Position numbers and translations under genes: made by a program. From Rhizobium etli CFN 42 (lineage in GTDB: Bacteria > Pseudomonadota > Alphaproteobacteria > Rhizobiales > Rhizobiaceae): a stretch of 64,000 nt of DNA. The stretch spans positions 2,483,001 through 2,547,000 of the forward strand of contig NC_007761.1 of assembly GCF_000092045.1 (NCBI RefSeq), in the 5' to 3' direction. The notes beneath the pieces are model-generated. The model made no database searches. It worked only from the letters and a program-made list of their open reading frames with translations, and was not told the DNA's origin. Shown here in pieces: positions 27,642-35,460 of the stretch (the first letter of the stretch is position 1; the number at the start of each line of letters is the position of its first letter).

Positions 27642-27660
27642 GTCCGCCGCGTTGGCGGAC
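27642..27660 (+). other. Intergenic hairpin between permease and binding-protein genes
   Basis: GTCCGCC / GGCGGAC with a 5-nt loop, followed directly by the palindrome ACGGAATTCCGT. There is no U run, so it is more likely an mRNA-stabilising or partial-attenuation hairpin ahead of the binding-protein gene, which is normally needed in excess. Confidence 0.4.
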
Positions 27661-27749
27661 ACGGAATTCCGTCCCTAAAATTCGGGGCGGATCAATAACC
27701 CCAGGGGGAGGACATACCCTAGGGTCCATCAAACAACGGAGGAACTACA

Positions 27750-28679
27750 ATGAAAATTGCGCGCACCATGCTCGCGTCCGCTGCACTGCTCGGTCTCATG
27801 CTCGGTCCCGTTCACGCGGCGGAACTGAAAAAGCTTGGTCTGGCCGTTGCCAACCTTCAGGCAAACTTCTTCAACCAGATCAAGCAATCGGTCGAAGCCG
27901 AAGCCAAGAAGCGCGGCATCGAGGTTATCACGGTCGACGCGAAGGGCGACGGGCCGACGCAGGTCAACCAGATCCAGGATCTTCTGACCCAGAAAATCGA
28001 TGCACTGATCTACATTCCGGCAGGTGCCGCCGCGGCAACCGTTCCGGTCAAACTCGCGAAGAACGCCGGCATTCCCGTCGTCAACGTCGATCGCAACGCC
28101 GAAGGCGCGCCGGGCGATACATTCCTCGCAACCGATTCCGTCGCGTCTGCCAAGGCGGTGTGCGACTACATTCTGAAGGAAGCCGGCGGCAAGGGGAAGA
28201 TGGTCATCATCCATGGCCAGAAAGGCACGACGCCGGAAGTCGATCGCTCGAAGGGCTGCGGCGAATCCCTCAAGGCCTATCCTGATGTGAAGGTCGTTGC
28301 CGAGCAATATTCGAACATCTGGAGCCAGGACGAAGGCTTCCAGATCATGCAGAATATGCTGCAGGCAAATCCTGATGTCTCGATCGTCTTCGCACAGGCC
28401 GATGGCCTTGCACTTGGCGCAGCTCAGGCGATCAAGGTCGCCAATCCCTCGCAGAAGATCGTAGTCGGCGGCTTCGATGGCGACACTGCGGCTCTCGAAG
28501 CGCTCAGCAAGGGCGTCTTCAACGTGACGGCGACCCAGCAGACGCAGAAAATGGGACGCGATGCGGTTGAAAACGCCGCCAAGCTCGTCGCCGGTGGAAA
28601 GGTACCCCCAGTACAGCTCTTGGATGCCACGCTGACAACCAAGGAAAACGTCGCGGGCTTCATCGCCAACCACCCGTAA
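27750..28679 (+). CDS. Periplasmic sugar-binding protein (RbsB-type)
   Basis: 309 residues with a Sec signal peptide (MKIARTMLASAALLG..., cleavage after VHA about residue 23) and the type-4 periplasmic-binding fold: LQANFFNQIKQ, DALIYIPAGAAAA, GIPVVNVDRN, and the C-terminal VVGGFDGDTAALEAL. It delivers the substrate to the flanking permease and ATPase. The IPVVNVDRN and FDGD motifs hold the usual hydroxyl-contacting Asp/Arg residues of pentose and hexose binders. GGAGG precedes the ATG. Confidence 0.9.
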   Translation: MKIARTMLASAALLGLMLGPVHAAELKKLGLAVANLQANFFNQIKQSVEAEAKKRGIEVITVDAKGDGPTQVNQIQDLLTQKIDALIYIPAGAAAATVPVKLAKNAGIPVVNVDRNAEGAPGDTFLATDSVASAKAVCDYILKEAGGKGKMVIIHGQKGTTPEVDRSKGCGESLKAYPDVKVVAEQYSNIWSQDEGFQIMQNMLQANPDVSIVFAQADGLALGAAQAIKVANPSQKIVVGGFDGDTAALEALSKGVFNVTATQQTQKMGRDAVENAAKLVAGGKVPPVQLLDATLTTKENVAGFIANHP

Positions 28680-28707
28680 TGAAGCCGAGGCCTTGAGGAG
28701 GTGTGCT

Positions 28708-30186
28708 GTGACTGATCCAGTTCTTTCCCTGAGGGGCATATCCAAGTGGTATGGGCCGCTCCAGGTTCTGAAGAATGTCAGCCTGGACGTCTATCCCGGT
28801 GAAGTGGTGGCACTTCTCGGTGAAAACGGAGCGGGCAAGTCGACGCTGTCGGGCATCATTGCCGGCTCACGCACACCTTCCGAGGGATCGATGACATGGT
28901 TGGGGCAGCCCTATGCCCCGGCCACTCCGCGCGAAGCCATCGACAACGGCGTCGTCCTGATCCATCAGGAACTGCAGCTTCTGCCGCAATTGTCGATCGC
29001 GGAAAACGTCTTCATTGGTCGCTGGCCGATGAAGAACGGCGTCGTCGACCGGGCTCAGATGGTTCGCCGCGCCCAGGACCAGCTCGCGCGCCTGAACCTT
29101 CATATACCGGCAACACGGATGGTCGCCGGCCTTTCCACCGCAAATCAACAGCTCATCGAAATCGCCAAGGCGCTGGCTCTCAACGCCAAGCTCCTGATCC
29201 TCGATGAACCGACAGCGGCCCTTGGCAGTGCTGAGACGGAAGCTCTGTTCAAACAAGTTCGCAAGCTTCGTTCGGAGGGTGTGGGCATCGTCTACATTTC
29301 CCACCGCATGGAAGAAATCAAGCAGATAACCGACCGGATCGTCGTCCTTCGCGACGGCGAGCGGGTGCAGGAATTCTCAGACAGCGCCACGCCGGTGCGA
29401 ACGATTGTCGAGAGCATGGTCGGACGCCCGCTTGATCGCCTGTTCCCTGCCCTGCCGCTACCAACCGGCCGCCCGGTGCTTGAGGTGTCCGGGCTGAGCT
29501 CACCTGAGAACTCGTTCCGGGACGTTACCTTCGAGGTGCGGGCCGGAGAAATTCTCGGCATCGCCGGACTGGTCGGCGCCGGCCGCACCGAACTGGTGCG
29601 GGCGATTTCCGGAGCAGACCCAATCAGTGCGGGCTCGATCACGCTCGAAGGCGAGGAACTCAGGCTGCGGGACCCAGCCGACGCTATCGCCAAGGGCATC
29701 GTGATGGTTCCGGAAGACCGCAAGGAGCAGGGCCTGATCGTCGGGCACCGGATCAGCGAGAACATTATCTATGCCAACCTGGATAAACTCGGCGGCGGCT
29801 GGATTACCCCGCGCCTCAAGCGCTCCTTCGCGGAAAAGGCGGTTGCCAAGTTCGGCGTCAAGGGCCGCGCCGAGCAATATGCCTCCGATCTTTCTGGCGG
29901 CAATCAGCAGAAGGTCGTGATCGCCAAGTGGCTCTTGCGCGAGCCCAAGGTCGTCGTGCTCGACGAACCGACAAGAGGCATCGACGTCGGCGCCCGCGCG
30001 GGCATCTACGACATCATCGTCGACCTTGCCAAACAGGGTGTGGCGCTCATTGTCGTAAGCTCCGACCTCGAGGAGGTTCTCGGCATTTCCAATCGCATTC
30101 TCGTGCTTGCCCAGGGCAAGCAGGCAGGCATCCTCGATCGTGACCAGGCAAATGACGTCTCGGTCATGGAGTTAGCGACCATCTAA
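28708..30186 (+). CDS. Ribose-type ABC transporter ATP-binding protein (two NBDs)
   Basis: 492 residues with two tandem nucleotide-binding domains as in RbsA/XylG. NBD1 has Walker A GENGAGKST at 38-46, a degenerate signature LSTANQQ and Walker B LLILDEPTAAL. NBD2 has the degenerate Walker A GLVGAGRTE, signature LSGGNQQKV and Walker B VVVLDEPTRGID. The start is most likely the GTG at 28708, 6 nt after AGGAGG; a TTG at 28693 is in frame. It completes the permease-binding protein-ATPase set and is followed by an SDR gene 22 nt later. Confidence 0.92.
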   Translation: MTDPVLSLRGISKWYGPLQVLKNVSLDVYPGEVVALLGENGAGKSTLSGIIAGSRTPSEGSMTWLGQPYAPATPREAIDNGVVLIHQELQLLPQLSIAENVFIGRWPMKNGVVDRAQMVRRAQDQLARLNLHIPATRMVAGLSTANQQLIEIAKALALNAKLLILDEPTAALGSAETEALFKQVRKLRSEGVGIVYISHRMEEIKQITDRIVVLRDGERVQEFSDSATPVRTIVESMVGRPLDRLFPALPLPTGRPVLEVSGLSSPENSFRDVTFEVRAGEILGIAGLVGAGRTELVRAISGADPISAGSITLEGEELRLRDPADAIAKGIVMVPEDRKEQGLIVGHRISENIIYANLDKLGGGWITPRLKRSFAEKAVAKFGVKGRAEQYASDLSGGNQQKVVIAKWLLREPKVVVLDEPTRGIDVGARAGIYDIIVDLAKQGVALIVVSSDLEEVLGISNRILVLAQGKQAGILDRDQANDVSVMELATI

Positions 30187-30208
30187 ACAGACAGAGAAAG
30201 GAAGAGCG

Positions 30209-30997
30209 GTGTCTGACATCACTCTGAACGCCCCGAAGCTTTTCGACCTCAGCGGCCAGGTTGCCATCGTCACCGGTGCCGGCAGCGGCATCGGGCAGCG
30301 CATTGCTATCGGCCTTGCGCAATGCGGCGCTGATGTGGCGCTGCTCGACCGCCGGACTGACGACGGGCTGGCCAAGACGGCCAAACATATTCGCGCCGCC
30401 GGCCGTCGCTCGATCGAGATCGCGGCCGATGTGACGAGCAAATCCTCGCTTGCCGATGCCGTCGCACGAACCGAAGCGGATCTCGGCGCCCTGACGCTGG
30501 CCGTCAACGCTGCAGGCATCGCCAACGCCAACCCAGCAGAAGATATGGAAGAGGATCAATACCAGACGTTGATGGATATCAACCTGAAAGGCATCTTTCT
30601 TTCCTGCCAGGCTGAGGCCCGCGCCATGCTGAAGAATGGACGCGGCGCCATCGTCAACATCGCCTCCATGTCGGGGGTCATCGTCAACCGGGGCCTCAGC
30701 CAAGCGCATTACAACGCCTCCAAGGCGGGCGTCATCCATATGTCGAAGTCCATGGCGATGGAATGGGTCGGCCGCGGCATTCGCGTCAACACCATTTCCC
30801 CCGGCTATACGGCGACGCCGATGAATACCCGTCCGGAGATGGTTCATCAAACCAAGCTTTTCGAAGAGCAGACACCGATGCAGCGCATGGCTGATGTCGA
30901 CGAGATGGTCGGTCCGGCCGTGTTCCTGCTGTCGAACGCAGCAAGTTTCGTGACCGGTGTCGATCTTCTGGTAGACGGCGGTTTCTGCTGCTGGTGA
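30209..30997 (+). CDS. Short-chain dehydrogenase/reductase of the sugar locus
   Basis: 262 residues of the classical SDR family: cofactor motif TGAGSGIG at 22-29, NAAG near 102, catalytic Ser in IASMSG, and YNASK. LLDRR after the second strand suggests NAD(H) rather than NADP(H) preference. It starts with GTG, preceded by AAAGGAAG. Because it is in the transporter operon, it most likely oxidises the imported polyol to a ketose or the sugar to a lactone; the neighbouring kinase and transketolase favour the ketose route. The substrate is unknown. Confidence 0.88.
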   Translation: MSDITLNAPKLFDLSGQVAIVTGAGSGIGQRIAIGLAQCGADVALLDRRTDDGLAKTAKHIRAAGRRSIEIAADVTSKSSLADAVARTEADLGALTLAVNAAGIANANPAEDMEEDQYQTLMDINLKGIFLSCQAEARAMLKNGRGAIVNIASMSGVIVNRGLSQAHYNASKAGVIHMSKSMAMEWVGRGIRVNTISPGYTATPMNTRPEMVHQTKLFEEQTPMQRMADVDEMVGPAVFLLSNAASFVTGVDLLVDGGFCCW

Positions 30998-30999
30998 TG

Positions 31000-31226
31000 C
31001 GACGAAGCGCATCCGCAACTGGAACATGAACCGGTCTCGCTTCCTCCCTGGCTGAGACCGAGGCGCTGAAGGGACCAACGGGCAAGACGGCGCGTGACAT
31101 CGCCGCCGCCCGCCCTTCGCGCTGATCGAATGAGCTGAGGCACGGGCGCCGTCACTGGCGCTCGAGACGGCGCGAATTCACCGAGCGGATTTGCCGCCTC
31201 TCGAGGGATACCTGAAAGGAAACAGC
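31000..31226 (+). other. Gap between the two SDR genes with possible coding remnant
   Basis: No intact gene. One short frame reads ASSLAETEALKGPTGKTARDIAAAR before a stop near 31124, which looks like the tail of a lost gene, but it is too short to assign. The rest contains GC-rich inverted patches (GGCGCCG-TCACT-GGCGCTC). Confidence 0.3.
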
Positions 31227-32009
31227 ATGAAACGCTTCGAAAATAAAACGGTCGTCATCACCGGCGCCAGCCGCGGCATCGGCGCGGCCATCGCCAAGCG
31301 CTTTGCGCGCGAAGGCGCCAATCTCGTCGTCTCGGCCAACGAGGATCTGGTCCACGGCGTCGCGGAAGCGATCCGGGCCAAAGGCGGCAGGGCCATCTCG
31401 TTCATCGGCGATGTCACCGACAAGGCGAGCGTCAAGGCGCTCTACGATGCCGCCGAAAAGGAATTCGGCGCGGTCGATGTCTCGATCCAGAATGCCGGCG
31501 TCATCACCATCGCCCGCATCGAAGATATGACCGAAAACGAATGGGACAAGGTCATGGCCGTCAACACCAAGGGCGTCTTCCTCTGCGCCCAGGAGGCCAT
31601 TGCCAGAATGCGCAAGCACAAGCGCGGCGGCCGCATCATCAACACCGCCTCCGGCCAGGCCCGCGACGGCTTCATCTACACCCCGCACTACGCCGCCTCG
31701 AAAATGGGCGTCGTCGGCATCACCCAGAGCCTCGCCAAGGAAATCGCGATCGAAAACATCACCGTCAACGCCTTCTGCCCCGGCATCATCGAAACCGACA
31801 TGTGGGCCTATAACGACCAGGCCTGGGGCAAGCTCCTCGGCAATTACGGTCCTGGCGAACTGATGAAAGAATGGGTCGAGGGCATTCCGATGAAACGCGC
31901 CGGCACCGGCGAAGATGTGGCCGGCCTGGTCACTTTCCTCGCCAGCGACGACGCCGCCTACATCACCGGCCAGACGATCAATGTCGATGGCGGATTGATT
32001 ATGTCATAG
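31227..32009 (+). CDS. Short-chain dehydrogenase/reductase (sorbitol/galactitol dehydrogenase-like)
   Basis: 260 residues of the classical SDR family: TGASRGIG at 11-18, NAGV, NTASGQ with the catalytic Ser, YAASK, and an insertion WAYNDQAWGKLLG after PGIIETDM that is common in polyol dehydrogenases. The ATG at 31227 has AAAGGAAAC upstream. It follows the first SDR by 229 bp on the same strand, so it may belong to the sugar operon or have its own promoter. Oxidation of a hexitol or related polyol is a reasonable guess only. Confidence 0.85.
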   Translation: MKRFENKTVVITGASRGIGAAIAKRFAREGANLVVSANEDLVHGVAEAIRAKGGRAISFIGDVTDKASVKALYDAAEKEFGAVDVSIQNAGVITIARIEDMTENEWDKVMAVNTKGVFLCAQEAIARMRKHKRGGRIINTASGQARDGFIYTPHYAASKMGVVGITQSLAKEIAIENITVNAFCPGIIETDMWAYNDQAWGKLLGNYGPGELMKEWVEGIPMKRAGTGEDVAGLVTFLASDDAAYITGQTINVDGGLIMS

Positions 32010-32175
32010 GCAGGGACTTCGAAGGCGTTGAAGCTGAATGGAAGATCTGACCTGGAGCAGCCAAATGCCTTTCGCTTGCCGCTCAAGGCGTTTGTCGCTG
32101 ACGCTCCTGACCTGCCTCATCTGCCCTGCGGGCATCAGCTCCACGATGGCCATATCCACCGCAAACGTCTCAAAT

Positions 32176-32240
32176 GGAGCGAGGCACTACCGCGAGTCTC
32201 CCCAGCGGGGAGAAGATGCCGGCAGGCAGATGAGGGGGCA
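32176..32240. repeat. RIME-like palindromic repeat, inverted copy
   Basis: GGAGCGAGGC, then CTACCGCGAG, CTCCCCAGCGGGGAG, AAGATGCCGGCAGGCAGATGAGGGGG is the reverse complement of the element at 7391-7457, with a 5-bp difference near the central hairpin. The 303-bp gap between the two SDR genes it occupies has no plausible gene. Confidence 0.6.
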
Positions 32241-32312
32241 GCACGGCACGCCTTCATTGCCTGGCTTCGGTGAGCGCAAGCGAAAGCAAAATGAACGCCC
32301 CCATCATCAACC

Positions 32313-33080
32313 CTACGTCCGGCTGATCGAAACCCCACCATCCGCCAGCATCGCCGTCCCCGTCACGAAGCTCGACAGGTCGGACGCCAGGAAAAGCGCG
32401 ACGTTGGCGATCTCTTCCGGCTGCGCCATGCGTTTCAGAGCATGCAGCCCGTTGACGAAGGCAAGCACTTCCGCCGTCGCGTCGGGCGCGTTGGTAATGC
32501 TGGCCGGCGTATCGGTGCCGCCGGGCAGAAGGGCATTAACGCGGATGTTGCGCGAGGCGAGTTCGGCGGCGAGGACCTGCACGAGACCGATCAAGCCGGC
32601 CTTGCTGGCGGCATAGGCGCCCATGCCGGGCATGCCGGCGGTGTAGCCGACGAAGGTGGAGGTGAAGATCAGCGAACCGCCGCCCTCTCCCATCGCCGCC
32701 GACTGGTGTTTGGCGCCAAGAAAGGCGGCGGTCAGATTGGTCTCGATCGTTTCGCGCCAGCCCTCCAGCGACAATCCGCCAACCGGCCCCATCTCGCCGA
32801 GGCCGCCGGCATTGTTGAAGGCAATGTCGAGCCTGCCGAAACGGGAGACCGCCGTTTCGACCAGCCTTGCCTGCAGCGCCTCGTCCCTGACATCGCCGGC
32901 AACGGCGACAGCCTCTCCGCCCTCCGCTTCGATTTCGGCGACGACGGCATCGAGTGCATCCTGCCGCCGTCCGTTGATCACCAGCTTCGCGCCTTCCCGA
33001 GCAAAGACCTTCGCCGCCGCGCGGCCGATGCCCGAGCTGGCACCGGTGACGATTGCGGTTCTGTCCTTCAGAAGTGTCAT
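32313..33080 (-). CDS. Short-chain dehydrogenase/reductase
   Basis: 255 residues: TGASSGIG at 12-19, NGRR after strand 2 (suggesting NADP(H)), NNAGG, FTSTFVG with the catalytic Ser/Thr region, YAASK, and the C-terminal LADGG. It is convergent with the sugar-locus SDR and divergent from the EamA gene. The likely acid/base set is complete; no substrate can be named. There is no sign that it belongs to the sugar operon. Confidence 0.87.
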   Translation of the reverse strand: MTLLKDRTAIVTGASSGIGRAAAKVFAREGAKLVINGRRQDALDAVVAEIEAEGGEAVAVAGDVRDEALQARLVETAVSRFGRLDIAFNNAGGLGEMGPVGGLSLEGWRETIETNLTAAFLGAKHQSAAMGEGGGSLIFTSTFVGYTAGMPGMGAYAASKAGLIGLVQVLAAELASRNIRVNALLPGGTDTPASITNAPDATAEVLAFVNGLHALKRMAQPEEIANVALFLASDLSSFVTGTAMLADGGVSISRT

Positions 33081-33397
33081 ATCCGTTTCTCCTCAGTTGT
33101 TGAGGCATCCCAGATCTCAAACATCTGACGGTGCAGCCACCCGTTTCCCGCGCGCAAAAACAAAATCCGCCGATGAAAGTTGGTCTTGGCCGGATCAGTG
33201 CCCTCGGTATGGCATATCCGAAATACCGGATTCGTCAGATAAAACGGTAAGTTGCTGCGGTTTCCGCAGAGGCGCCTGCCGTGACGTCAGCACCATCGTG
33301 CGCCGCATCATCGATTTATGCAGGGTGTGACATTCATTCGATTCCCTTCACGCATCTTCCCGACTAAGAAGGGCGCACAGGTAACGGGAATCTCTTC
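33081..33397. promoter_or_regulatory. Divergent intergenic region between an SDR and an EamA gene
   Basis: No gene is visible. ATCCG-AAATAC-CGGAT at 33216-33231 is a small inverted repeat that could be an operator. A weak GGTAACGGGAA site precedes the EamA ATG. Confidence 0.3.
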
Positions 33398-34306
33398 ATG
33401 CCGCGGTCACGCAATACTGAGGGCGCCATCTATATGAGCATGGCGATGGCCGGATTTTCCGCGAGCGATGCTCTCTCCAAATCGGTGATCGCCTCTATGA
33501 ACGCCGGCGAGATCATGTTTCTGCGCGGCCTCTTCACCAGCCTGCTCGTCTATCTCATAGCCAGGAGAATGGGCGCTCTGCGCTCCTGGCGCGTCGTGCG
33601 GCAGCCGATCATCATCCTCCGCATCGTCTGCGAGATGTTCTCCGCCGTCACCTATATCACCGCACTCGGCATGATGCCGATCGCCAATGCCTCGGCGATC
33701 CTGCAGTCGCTGCCGCTGGTTGTCACCTTTGGCGCCGCGCTGTTCTTCAACGAGCCGGTCGGCTGGCGGCGCTGGTCGGCGATCCTCGTCGGCCTCGTCG
33801 GGGTGATGATCATCATCCGCCCCGGCCCCGAAGGCTTCACCCCCGCCGCCCTCCTCTGCGTCGCCGCGGTGCTGACGACGGCCGGCCGCGATCTCGCCAC
33901 CCGCTCGATCGATCCGGAGATTCCCTCGCTGATGATCACCGTCATCACCGCCATCTCCGCCTCCTTCTTCGGCGCTTTGCTCATCCCGGTGCTCGGCGGT
34001 TGGCAGCCGGTCAGCGCGACTTCGCTCGGGCATCTCCTGCTCGCCTCGGTGCTGGTGCTCGTCGGCTACCAGTCGGTCATCCTCGCCATGCGCACTGGAG
34101 AAATTTCCTTCGTCGCTCCATTCCGCTATACCAGCCTGATCTTTTCCTCGCTGCTCGGCTTTTTCTTCTTCGCCGAAGTGCCCGACAGCTGGACGCTCCT
34201 CGGCGCCGCAATCGTCATCGCTTCCGGCCTCTATACGTTCTATCGTGAAGCCAAGCGCCGCGTGCCGCCGATCGCGCAGGAGTCTGCGCCGCGCTCACCG
34301 GTTTGA
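33398..34306 (+). CDS. EamA/RhaT (DMT) superfamily transporter
   Basis: 302 residues with about ten membrane helices arranged as two EamA repeats (residues 10-145 and 155-290). The N-terminal repeat includes MFLRGLFTSLLVYL and NASAILQSLPLVVTFGAALFFNEPVG, with the conserved Glu of EamA proteins in FNEP. The C-terminal repeat includes APFRYTSLIFSSLLGFFFFAEVPD. It probably exports or imports a small metabolite. It stands immediately before mobA with 6 nt between, so it may be co-transcribed by read-through. Confidence 0.87.
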   Translation: MPRSRNTEGAIYMSMAMAGFSASDALSKSVIASMNAGEIMFLRGLFTSLLVYLIARRMGALRSWRVVRQPIIILRIVCEMFSAVTYITALGMMPIANASAILQSLPLVVTFGAALFFNEPVGWRRWSAILVGLVGVMIIIRPGPEGFTPAALLCVAAVLTTAGRDLATRSIDPEIPSLMITVITAISASFFGALLIPVLGGWQPVSATSLGHLLLASVLVLVGYQSVILAMRTGEISFVAPFRYTSLIFSSLLGFFFFAEVPDSWTLLGAAIVIASGLYTFYREAKRRVPPIAQESAPRSPV

Positions 34307-34312
34307 GGCAGG

Positions 34313-34945
34313 ATGATGACGGAGTTCTCGCTCGACAGATCCGATATTGCAGGCGTCGTGCTGGCCGGCGGCCGCTCGCAACGCATGGGTCGCGACAAGG
34401 CGGTGGTGATGCTCGGAACCGACAGCCTGCTCCGCCATGTACTGCTCCGTCTCTCGCAGCAGGTCATCTCAGTTGCCGTTAACGCCGACGCGGTCGCCGA
34501 GGACGTGCCCGTGGTTCCCGACCGCGTTCCTGGCAAGGCCGGGCCGATGGCCGGCATCCACGCGGCCATGGTCCACGGCGCCGGCCTTCCCGCGATTACC
34601 CATGTCGTCACCGTCTCGGTGGATTGTCCGTTCTTTCCGACCGATCTCGTCGCCCGGCTGGCCGCAGCCCTGGAGCGCCCGTCGCAGATCGCCATTGCCG
34701 CCTCCGAGGGCCGCAGTCATCCCGTCTTCGGTCTCTGGCCGGTGACTCTGGCCGCCGATCTGGAAGTCTGGATCGCTACCGACGAAAAGCGCCGCGTGCG
34801 TGACTTCCTGTTGCGGCATGACGTTACGGAAGTGGACTTTCCGCTGCATCCGACCCGCGCCAGCCTGCTCGACCCTTTCTTCAACATCAACACGCCGGAC
34901 GATCTCATCGAGGCGCAACGCTGGCTGGAGGCCCTGCGCACATGA
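34313..34945 (+). CDS. mobA: Molybdenum cofactor guanylyltransferase
   Basis: Attaches GMP to molybdopterin to form the bis-MGD precursor. The 210-residue protein has the nucleotidyltransferase motif LAGGRSQRMGRDKA near residue 17, the metal-binding segment VSVDCPFFP and the C-terminal NINTPDDL typical of MobA. GAGGCAGG precedes two adjacent ATGs (34313, 34316). It overlaps mobB by 4 nt (ATGA), so the two are translated together. Confidence 0.93.
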   Translation: MMTEFSLDRSDIAGVVLAGGRSQRMGRDKAVVMLGTDSLLRHVLLRLSQQVISVAVNADAVAEDVPVVPDRVPGKAGPMAGIHAAMVHGAGLPAITHVVTVSVDCPFFPTDLVARLAAALERPSQIAIAASEGRSHPVFGLWPVTLAADLEVWIATDEKRRVRDFLLRHDVTEVDFPLHPTRASLLDPFFNINTPDDLIEAQRWLEALRT

Positions 34946-35460
34946 CCGCAGCGAAAATCTTCGGCATTGCCGGCTGGAAGAACTCGGGCAAAACAGGGCT
35001 TGCCGTCCGGCTGGTGACGGAGTTCACTCGCCGCGGCTACCGGATCTCGACGATCAAGCACGCGCATCATGATTTCGATATCGACAAGGTCGGGGCCGAT
35101 AGCTATCGCCACCGCCAGGCCGGCGCCCACGAGGTCACCATCGTCTCCGGCACGCGTTACGCCATCATGCATGAGCTCCGCGGCGCCCCCGAACCCGCGT
35201 TCGAGGAGATCCTCGACCGGCTTGCACCTTGCGATCTCGTTTTGATCGAGGGCTACAAGCGCGAGCCTATCCCGAAGATCGAGGCTCGCCGCGTCGAGGC
35301 CGCAAACCGCACGCCGCTCGCGCCCGATGATCCCCACATCGCAGCCATCGCCGCCGATCATCCCGTCACGGACACCACCCTGCCCGTCTTCAATCTCGAC
35401 GACACCGCCGCCATCGCCGATTTCATCGCCGCGATTGTCGGTCTTGAGGCTCGATCCTAG
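34942..35460 (+). CDS. mobB: Molybdopterin-guanine dinucleotide biosynthesis accessory protein B
   Basis: A GTP-binding helper of MobA. The 172-residue protein has the P-loop GWKNSGKT at 11-18, IKHAHHDFDID near 37 and LVLIEGYKREPIPKIE near 95. It overlaps mobA (ATGA). Its stop codon interlocks with the stop of the opposite-strand kinase pseudogene in a shared CTAG. Confidence 0.92.
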   Translation: MTAAKIFGIAGWKNSGKTGLAVRLVTEFTRRGYRISTIKHAHHDFDIDKVGADSYRHRQAGAHEVTIVSGTRYAIMHELRGAPEPAFEEILDRLAPCDLVLIEGYKREPIPKIEARRVEAANRTPLAPDDPHIAAIAADHPVTDTTLPVFNLDDTAAIADFIAAIVGLEARS

